DNA of 64,000 nt from Streptomyces sp. NBC_00358. Lineage in GTDB: Bacteria > Actinomycetota > Actinomycetes > Streptomycetales > Streptomycetaceae. Location of the stretch: assembly GCF_036099295.1 (NCBI RefSeq), contig NZ_CP107976.1:5456001-5520000 (forward strand). Reading direction: 5' to 3'. Shown here piece after piece: positions 51,232 through 57,234 of this stretch. The notes beneath the pieces were generated by a model. The model was given only the letters and a program-made list of their open reading frames with translations, searched no databases and had not been told where the DNA came from. Every line of letters begins with the position of its first letter. Within the stretch, counting starts at the first letter, position 1. The position numbers and the translations under genes were made by a program.

Positions 51232-52680
51232 TCAGCCTTCGCCTTCGGGGTCACGGGAAGCGGTCTCGGCGGCCTTCGCCGCCGCGCTTCCCGGACGCTT
51301 GCGGGCCACCCAACCCTCGATATTCCGCTGCTGGCCACGGGCCACGGCCAGCGAACCGGGCGGCACGTCCTTGGTGATGACCGAGCCCGCCGCGGTGTAC
51401 GCGCCGTCCCCGACCGTGACAGGAGCCACAAACATGTTGTCCGAACCCGTGCGGCAGTGCGAGCCGATCGTCGTGTGGTGCTTGTCCTGCCCGTCGTAGT
51501 TCACGAACACGCTCGCCGCACCGATGTTCGAGTACTCGCCGATCGTCGCGTCACCCACGTACGACAGGTGCGGGATCTTCGTGCCCTCGCCGATCGTCGC
51601 GTTCTTCGTCTCGACGTACGTACCGACCTTCGCCTTCAGGCCGATCCGCGTTCCCGGACGCAGATACGCGAACGGCCCGACACTGGCCTGCGGACCCACC
51701 TCGGCGCTGACGGCCACGGTGTTGTCGATCCGCGCGCCCGCGCCCACCCGGGTGTCCTTCAGGCGGCAGTTGGGGCCGACCTCGGCTCCCTCGGCCACAT
51801 GCGTGGCGCCCTGGAGCTGCGTCCCGGGGTGCACGATCGCGTCCTGCCCGAAGGTGACCGTCACGTCGACGAAGGTCGTCGCGGGGTCGACGACGCTGAC
51901 GCCGGCCAGCATGGCCCGCGTGAGCAGCCGGTCGTTCAGGATGCGGCGCGCCTCGGCGAGCTGCACGCGGTTGTTGATGCCGGCGATCTCGCGGTGGTCG
52001 GCGGCGACGGCCGCGCCCACCCGGTGTCCGGCCTCGCGCAGGATTCCGAGGACGTCCGTCAGGTACTCCTCGCCCTGGCTGTTGTCCGTCCGGACCTTGC
52101 CGAGCGCGTCGGCGAGCAGCTGTCCGTCGAAGGCGAAGACACCGGAGTTGATCTCACGGATCGCGCGCTGGGAGTCGCTCGCGTCCTTGTGCTCGACGAT
52201 CGCGGTGACCGCGCCGCTGGCGCCGTCCCGCACGATGCGGCCGTAGCCGGTGGCGTCGGGGACCTCGGCGGTCAGCACGGTGACGGCGTTGCCGTCGGCG
52301 CTGTGGGTCGAGGCGAGTGCGAGCAGGGTCTCGCCGCTGAGCAGGGGGGTGTCGCCGCAGACCACGACGACGGTGCCGGCCACGCCCTCGCCGAGCTCTT
52401 CGAGGCCCATCCGCACGGCGTGCCCGGTGCCGTTCTGCTCGGCCTGCACCGCGGTCCTGACGCCCGGGTCGATCTCCGCCAGGTGCGCGACGACCTTCTC
52501 GCGGGCGTGTCCCACGACGACGACCAGGTTCTCGGGGTCCAAGTCGCGCGCGGCGGCGAGCACATGACCGACGAGGGAGCGTCCGCAGATGTCGTGCAGG
52601 ACCTTGGGTGTGGCCGATTTCATACGGGTGCCCTCACCCGCTGCGAGAACGACGACGGCTGCCGGGCGATTGGCGCTCAC
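51232..52680 (-). CDS. glmU: Bifunctional UDP-GlcNAc pyrophosphorylase/glucosamine-1-P acetyltransferase
   Basis: This 482-residue enzyme makes UDP-GlcNAc for peptidoglycan. The N-terminal uridylyltransferase domain (to about 230) has VVVLAAGEGTRMKSATPKVLH and VVVCGDTPLL. The left-handed beta-helix acetyltransferase domain (about 255-460) has hexapeptide turns, RPGTRIGLKAKVG, NATIGEG, and SYVGDATIGEYSNIGA. The catalytic His is within NYDGQDKHHT. GTG at 52680 follows GAAGGGC. The last 25 residues are a variable Ala/Glu-rich tail. It heads the glmU-prs-rplY-pth operon, next to tRNA-Gln. Confidence 0.97.
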   Translation of the reverse strand: MSANRPAAVVVLAAGEGTRMKSATPKVLHDICGRSLVGHVLAAARDLDPENLVVVVGHAREKVVAHLAEIDPGVRTAVQAEQNGTGHAVRMGLEELGEGVAGTVVVVCGDTPLLSGETLLALASTHSADGNAVTVLTAEVPDATGYGRIVRDGASGAVTAIVEHKDASDSQRAIREINSGVFAFDGQLLADALGKVRTDNSQGEEYLTDVLGILREAGHRVGAAVAADHREIAGINNRVQLAEARRILNDRLLTRAMLAGVSVVDPATTFVDVTVTFGQDAIVHPGTQLQGATHVAEGAEVGPNCRLKDTRVGAGARIDNTVAVSAEVGPQASVGPFAYLRPGTRIGLKAKVGTYVETKNATIGEGTKIPHLSYVGDATIGEYSNIGAASVFVNYDGQDKHHTTIGSHCRTGSDNMFVAPVTVGDGAYTAAGSVITKDVPPGSLAVARGQQRNIEGWVARKRPGSAAAKAAETASRDPEGEG

Positions 52681-52799
52681 GGGTTTGCCCTTCGGCTTCG
52701 GATGACGTGGGGTGTGGACATCCGCAGGATACCGGGGCGAATCAGGAGGCATGTGGGAGAGGGCCCTGATCACGATGTCAGGACCCGAATCGACCGAGG

Positions 52800-52871
52800 C
52801 TCCCCCGCCAGGACTCGAACCCGGACAGATGGCACCAAAAGCCACAGTGCTGCCAATTACACCACGGGGGA
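52800..52871 (-). tRNA. tRNA-Gln (anticodon TTG)
   Basis: The 72-base transcript on the minus strand has a perfect seven-base-pair acceptor stem (TCCCCCG with CGGGGGA). It has a D-arm with AATTGGCAGCA, an anticodon stem GTGGC/GCCAT around TTTTGGT (anticodon TTG), and a T-arm with GGTTCGAGTCC. The discriminator base is G, and CCA is not encoded. It reads CAA and, by wobble, CAG, and precedes glmU as in other actinobacteria. Confidence 0.95.
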
Positions 52872-53183
52872 ATGAACCCGATCGAACCGGACAATTGGTC
52901 GGCTCGTCGAGTCGGCACCCAACACTATGCCGTACCGGGTGCCCTCCGTGCGACGGTACAACTCGGGGCTCCCCGTGCGGCAGATGGCCGGGGGGCCGGG
53001 CGGGCGCCTGCGGTGTTTCGCGGCGTTCGTGACGTCCCGGTGTTTGCGTTCCTGTGCTTGCGCCCTTGAGTTCGTGTCGGGCCCGACGGCCTTGCGGGGG
53101 CGGTGACCGCCCGCGGGGTGTGGTGTAGGCCAGTAGCCAAAACTCACCGGAAATGGGCCGGGGGGCGACCGTAGGCTGGAGGC
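52872..53183. other. Intergenic region between tRNA-Gln and the histidine kinase gene
   Basis: No gene or clear repeat is seen in these 312 bases. They must hold the tRNA promoter (read on the minus strand) and that of the kinase, but I could not place either with confidence. GGAGGC before 53184 is the kinase ribosome binding site. Confidence 0.5.
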
Positions 53184-54494
53184 ATGACCACGACGGGGGA
53201 AGAGCACACCGCGGCCAGGACCGGGCCGTGGTGGTGGGTCGGATGGCGCGGTGCGGTGCTGGACGCGGGGCTCGCCCTGGTGTCCGCGGTCGAGTGCGGC
53301 GGCGAGGGGGTCCGCTTCGCGCACGACGCGGGGCTGCCCGCTCCGGTGGGTGTCGCGTTCGGGGCGATGGCCGGGTCCGTACTGCTGGTGCGGAGGAAGT
53401 GGCCGATCGCGGTCGTCCTGGTGTCCATCGCCATCACGCCCGCCCAGATGGGCTACCTGATGGGGCTCGTCGGGCTGTACACGCTCGCCGCGTCCGAGCT
53501 GCCGCGCCGCATCACCGCGGCGCTGGCGGGCATGTCGTTCGCCGGCATGCTGATCGTCACGTTCGTCCGGGCGCACCAGAGCGTGGTGCGCGGGGACGTG
53601 ACGATGGGCAACTGGTTCGTCCCGTTCGCCTCCATCACGACGGCGATCGGGATGACCGCGCCGCCCGTGCTGCTCGGGCTGTACATGGGGGCCAGGCGGC
53701 GGCTGATGGAGAGCCTGCGGGAGCGGGCGGACTCGCTGGAGCGGGAGTTGCAGCTGCTCGCGGAGCGGGCGGAGGAGCGGGCGGAGTGGGCGCGCAACGA
53801 GGAGCGGACCCGGATCGCGCGGGAGATGCACGACGTGGTCGCGCACCGGGTCTCCCTGATGGTCGTGCACGCGGCGGCCCTTCAGGCGGTCGCCCGGAAG
53901 GATCCCGAGAAGGCCGTGAGGAACGCCGCCCTGGTGGGTGACATGGGGCGTCAGGCGCTCACGGAACTGCGGGAGATGCTGGGCGTGCTGCGCTCGGGGG
54001 ACGGGCTGGCCGCGCGGGTGCCGTCGGTGCCGCTGGCGGCGGTGGGGGTGGCCGCGGCCGCCGCGGCGTCGCGGGCGGCGGACGATTCCGGGGCGGGCGA
54101 GGGGCCGAGTCTGGCCGAGATCGACGAGCTGATCGGGCAGTCGGCGGCGGCCGGGATGGTCGTGGCCCTGTCGGTCGAGGGGGACACGCGCGGGTACGCC
54201 CGGGAGATCGAGCAGACCGCCTACCGGGTGGTGCAGGAGGCGTTGACGAACGTCCACAAGCACGCGGCGGGGGCGAAGACGTACGTCCGGCTGGCGCATC
54301 GGGTGTCCGAGATCGCGATGCAGGTGGAGAACGAGTGTCCGCCGGAGGTGGGGGTGGGGTCGTCCGTGCGGTTGCCCAGCGGGGGGAACGGGCTGCTGGG
54401 CATGAAGGAGCGGGTGGCCGCCCTGGGGGGCGTGTTCGTCTCGGGGCCCACGGACGCGGGGGGATTCCGGGTGTCGGCGGTCATCCCGGCGTAG
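53184..54494 (+). CDS. Sensor histidine kinase, HisKA_3 (NarL-partner) type, orphan
   Basis: The product is 436 residues. Four or five membrane segments (about 20-170, such as VGVAFGAMAGSVLLV and AVVLVSIAITPAQMGYLMGLV) precede a coiled coil rich in Glu and Arg (about 172-215). The phosphoacceptor His is in ARNEERTRIAREMHDVVAHRVSLM when its parts are read together. The ATP-binding domain has VVQEALTNVHKHAAGA (N box) and GNGLLGMKERVAALGG (G2). The G1 region is altered to VENECPPEVG, without the usual Asp-x-Gly-x-Gly, so ATP binding may be weakened. No response regulator is adjacent. Confidence 0.9.
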   Translation: MTTTGEEHTAARTGPWWWVGWRGAVLDAGLALVSAVECGGEGVRFAHDAGLPAPVGVAFGAMAGSVLLVRRKWPIAVVLVSIAITPAQMGYLMGLVGLYTLAASELPRRITAALAGMSFAGMLIVTFVRAHQSVVRGDVTMGNWFVPFASITTAIGMTAPPVLLGLYMGARRRLMESLRERADSLERELQLLAERAEERAEWARNEERTRIAREMHDVVAHRVSLMVVHAAALQAVARKDPEKAVRNAALVGDMGRQALTELREMLGVLRSGDGLAARVPSVPLAAVGVAAAAAASRAADDSGAGEGPSLAEIDELIGQSAAAGMVVALSVEGDTRGYAREIEQTAYRVVQEALTNVHKHAAGAKTYVRLAHRVSEIAMQVENECPPEVGVGSSVRLPSGGNGLLGMKERVAALGGVFVSGPTDAGGFRVSAVIPA

Positions 54495-54875
54495 CTCGCC
54501 TCTGGCGGTTCGCGGTTCGCGGTTCGGGTTCCGTCCGGTGGGTGGGTCGGGGCCGTGCCGGTACATCCGCCCGCATCCGAACGGATCCCACCGGGGTTGC
54601 TACGTGTTCGTGGGTGACGATCCGTCCGGCCTGCGGGCATTTGATGTACCGGCACGGCCCCGACGGCGCGTCGCCGACTGCGGGTGCGCCGTGGCTTGGG
54701 TGCCATTCCTCGGGGCGCGAAATTTCAGTCCCCTCCGCGGGAATTTCAGCCCCTCCGGCCCGCCTTCGGGTGCGGGGGAATTTCAGCCCCTCCGGCGTTT
54801 GAGGAGCGGGGTCTGGGGCGGAGCGCCAGGTATGGGTCGGGTAGGGGCGGAGGGGGTGAAGATCGCCGACCGGGG
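54495..54875. repeat. Intergenic region with 113-bp inverted repeat and dispersed repeat copy B
   Basis: No gene is seen. Perfect 19-base arms (54549-54567 and 54643-54661) bound a 113-base imperfect hairpin whose inner parts also pair (CCCGCA/TGCGGG, GGATC/GATCC). Then three copies of AATTTCAGCCCCTCCGGC or close to it (54721, 54742, 54779) and TTGAGGAGCGGGG (to 54824) form copy B of the repeat also seen after galK. The convergent gene ends here, so termination may be one role. Confidence 0.7.
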
Positions 54876-55457
54876 TCAGGGCGCCGTGAGGCGGGGTGGG
54901 GCCGTGCCGGTGAGGAGGGTGGTGATGGCGGCGTCGATGTGGGGGCCGAGGTACCAGTCGCCGGTGTGGTCGAGGGTGTAGACCCGGCCCTCGGCGTCGA
55001 TGGCGAGCAGGGCGTGGGAGTCGGGCTCCTCGCCGAGGGGGCAGACCTCGGTGTCGAGCGCGCGACCGAGGTCGCCGAGGGTGCGGGCCATGTGCAGCCC
55101 GTGCAGCGGGTCGAGATCGAGTGCGGCGGGGGCGAGCCGGCGCCCGGGTCCCGGGGCGTCCACGAGAAGCCCTCCGAACTCGGCCCACGCCTCGACCGCG
55201 GCCGGGAACACGCAGTGCCGGTGCCCGGCCGGCGACGCGTGTCCGCGCAGCGCGTCGGCCCAGTACTCGGCCTGCTTTATGTCCCAGCGTCCCGGCTGCC
55301 ATCCCGCCGAGCGCAGCGCGCCGTCCACGGGTTCGGTGAAGCGTGACGTGGGTCCCCCCTGGCCCGGAGGGGAGAAGGGTCTGGAGGGGGAGCGGTCGGA
55401 GTGCATCTGCCCTTCGTTCGTCGAGGGTCGGGACATCGGCGTCGCGGACGCCGTCAT
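54876..55457 (-). CDS. SUKH-3 immunity-type protein
   Basis: The product is 193 residues and cytosolic. The SUKH-3 pattern is GWQPGRWDIKQAEYWADALR, FPAAVEAWAEFGGLLVDAPG, DPLHGLHMARTLGDLGRALD, VCPLGEEPDSHALLAIDAEG, YTLDHTGDWYLGPHIDAA, though an arginine-rich start of about 40 residues precedes it. SUKH domains neutralise diverse nuclease and deaminase toxins. It lies 26 bases after the YwqJ-type deaminase gene on the same strand, with which it probably forms a toxin-immunity-like pair. ATG at 55457 has no strong binding site; ATG at 55436 is an alternative. Confidence 0.88.
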   Translation of the reverse strand: MTASATPMSRPSTNEGQMHSDRSPSRPFSPPGQGGPTSRFTEPVDGALRSAGWQPGRWDIKQAEYWADALRGHASPAGHRHCVFPAAVEAWAEFGGLLVDAPGPGRRLAPAALDLDPLHGLHMARTLGDLGRALDTEVCPLGEEPDSHALLAIDAEGRVYTLDHTGDWYLGPHIDAAITTLLTGTAPPRLTAP

Positions 55458-55483
55458 GAATACGTAGTCGGGGAAGGGGGAGT

Positions 55484-55996
55484 TCAGGCGTCCGGTGCTG
55501 CCGGGTCGACGATGCGCACGCCGAAGTGGTCGCTGAGCGCCGTGCAGGATCGGCAGGGCGCGGCGAAGCTGCCGTGCAGCGGGTCGCCGTCCTCGCGGAT
55601 CCGGCGGGCGGTGAGCTTGGCCCCCTTGAGGGCTTTGCGGGCCTCGCCGTTGGTCATCGGCTTGCGGATGGCGCGCCTGCTGCGCTCGGCGTCGGCCGCG
55701 GCGATGTGACGGGAGATCAGGATGGCCTCGGCGCAGCGGCCGGTGAAGCGGTCGCGTTGTGCGTGCGTGAGGGTGTCGAGGAAGTCCTGGACCAGTGGGT
55801 GAAGAGCGGGTGGCTGGTCGCCGCGGGCGGCGGTGCCGGTGAGGGTGGCGCCGCGGACGGAGAGGGCGGCGGCGACGGTGGGGAGTATGCCGTCGCGGCG
55901 GTGCAGCAGGATGGGGGCGTGGAGCGCCTCGGTGCTGCTCCAGCCGACCCGGGGGTCCCCGGACGTGCCCGTATGCGTCGCGTTCATGATCGTCAT
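55484..55996 (-). CDS. YwqJ-related nucleic-acid/nucleotide deaminase-like protein
   Basis: The product is 170 residues. Cytidine-deaminase-fold motifs are visible as GRCAEAILISRHIAAAD (a C-x-E active site) and AAPCRSCTALSDHFGV (P-C-x-x-C), which would hold the zinc and the catalytic Glu. The start at 55996 (MTIMNATHTG) is supported by GGAGG; an ATG at 55987 is possible. The family belongs to polymorphic toxins, but this protein has no signal peptide or secretion domain. Its neighbour encodes SUKH-3, and the opposite divergent operon adds two SUKH fusions. The target (DNA, RNA or nucleotide) is unknown. Confidence 0.85.
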   Translation of the reverse strand: MTIMNATHTGTSGDPRVGWSSTEALHAPILLHRRDGILPTVAAALSVRGATLTGTAARGDQPPALHPLVQDFLDTLTHAQRDRFTGRCAEAILISRHIAAADAERSRRAIRKPMTNGEARKALKGAKLTARRIREDGDPLHGSFAAPCRSCTALSDHFGVRIVDPAAPDA

Positions 55997-56134
55997 TCCC
56001 TCCCGTGCATCCCCCGGTGCGGAGACAGACTGCCAAATGCCGTGGCGAGAGCGGTAGCTGGGGCGGTGCGACACGCCAGGTCTTCGCCTCAGGGTCACGG
56101 CGGGGTGACGGCTGGTCACGGAACCGGAGGCCCG

Positions 56135-56163
56135 GTGACCGGTGTCGTACAACCGAATAGGCT
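56135..56163 (+). promoter_or_regulatory. Candidate promoter of the WHH-SUKH operon
   Basis: GTGACC (56135-56140) and TAGGCT (56158-56163) have a 17-base spacer, an arrangement typical of vegetative Streptomyces promoters. The start codon at 56217 lies 53 bases downstream. Nearby GTGAC/GTCAC dyads (56105-56119) could bind a regulator. Confidence 0.5.
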
Positions 56164-56216
56164 GTCGACATCCGCGCTCCATCCAGCTACTGAGAACGCC
56201 GCAGGGGGCAACCGCC

Positions 56217-57227
56217 ATGACGACAGGTCGGCTCGGGCAGCGAGCCGCTCCGCCGAACGCGGCCTACGCCGGGCAAGTTGTGCACTTCCCGGATCCGGTC
56301 CGGGCCGCACGCCACCCCAGAGGTGTGCGGATCGACGAGCGCGGCTATCCCGACTTCTCGATCTACGCGCGTGCCGCGGCGGAGATCGCCGAGCCCCCGG
56401 AGGGCTTCGGCGTCGACGAGTTGAGGCTGACGGACTACGTCTCCGCGAACGCCGCTCTCGCCGCGTCCGGGCACGATCTGTGGGACACGATTCCGCCGGT
56501 GGCGACGCCGCACGGCTGGACGTGGCATCACGTGGCGGGCACCCGGCGACTGGAGTTGGTCCCGGTCGAGGTGAAGGCCCTGCTGCGGCATCACGGCGGT
56601 GTCGCGACCACGGCTGTCGATCACTCCAAGCGGGGGACGCGGCCGTTGCAGGAGACGCGGCCCGCGCACTTCGGGCTGCCGAAGTCGTCGGTGGCGGTGA
56701 CCGAGCAGCAGGTGCTGGGGGTCGAGGAGGATCTCGGCTACCGGCTGCCCGGTGCCTACCGGTCGTTCCTGAAGGCCGCGGGCGGATGCGCGCCGGTCGG
56801 CGCGGCGCTCGACGCCGAGCTCGGACTGCTGGTGGACCAGCCGTTCTTCACCGTGCGCGACGAGGCCGCGGTCAATGACCTGGTGTACGTCAACAAGTGT
56901 CTGCGCGACCATCTGACCAAGGACTACCTGGGCGTCGGGTTCGTGCAGGGCGGTCTGCTGGCGGTGAAGGTGAAGGGCGACCGGATCGGTTCGGTCTGGT
57001 TCTGCGCCTTCGACGATGCCCGTGACCAGGACGCCTGGCCGCCGGCCGAGCGGGTGGAGCGGCTGCTGCTGCCGTGCGGTGACGACTTCGACCAGTTCCT
57101 GTCCCGGCTGGCCGGCGATCCGCCGGAACTGGAGACGGTGGCGAATCTGATGGTGGACGGCGGTTTCGCGTACGCCGTGCCCGTTTCGGCGTCGTCGGCG
57201 TCCTCGGTTTCTTCGGTGGGGGAGTGA
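56217..57227 (+). CDS. WHH-type HNH/EndoVII nuclease fused to a SUKH-1 (SMI1/KNR4) domain
   Basis: The product is 336 residues and joins a toxin-type domain to its usual antidote type. Residues about 20-135 form a WHH nuclease of the HNH/EndoVII superfamily: GYPDFSIYA, DYVSANAALA, then HGWTWHHVAGT (99-109) and LELVPVEVKALLRHHGG, with the characteristic Trp-His-His and terminal His. Residues about 165-310 form a SUKH-1 domain (VTEQQVLGVEEDLGYRLPGAYRSFLKAAGG is its start when read in parts, with YVNKCLRDHLTKDYLGVGF later). ATG at 56217 follows AGGGGG. No export signal is present. It lies seven bases upstream of the 971-residue SUKH-4 fusion. Confidence 0.88.
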   Translation: MTTGRLGQRAAPPNAAYAGQVVHFPDPVRAARHPRGVRIDERGYPDFSIYARAAAEIAEPPEGFGVDELRLTDYVSANAALAASGHDLWDTIPPVATPHGWTWHHVAGTRRLELVPVEVKALLRHHGGVATTAVDHSKRGTRPLQETRPAHFGLPKSSVAVTEQQVLGVEEDLGYRLPGAYRSFLKAAGGCAPVGAALDAELGLLVDQPFFTVRDEAAVNDLVYVNKCLRDHLTKDYLGVGFVQGGLLAVKVKGDRIGSVWFCAFDDARDQDAWPPAERVERLLLPCGDDFDQFLSRLAGDPPELETVANLMVDGGFAYAVPVSASSASSVSSVGE

Positions 57228-57234
57228 GGTTGCG

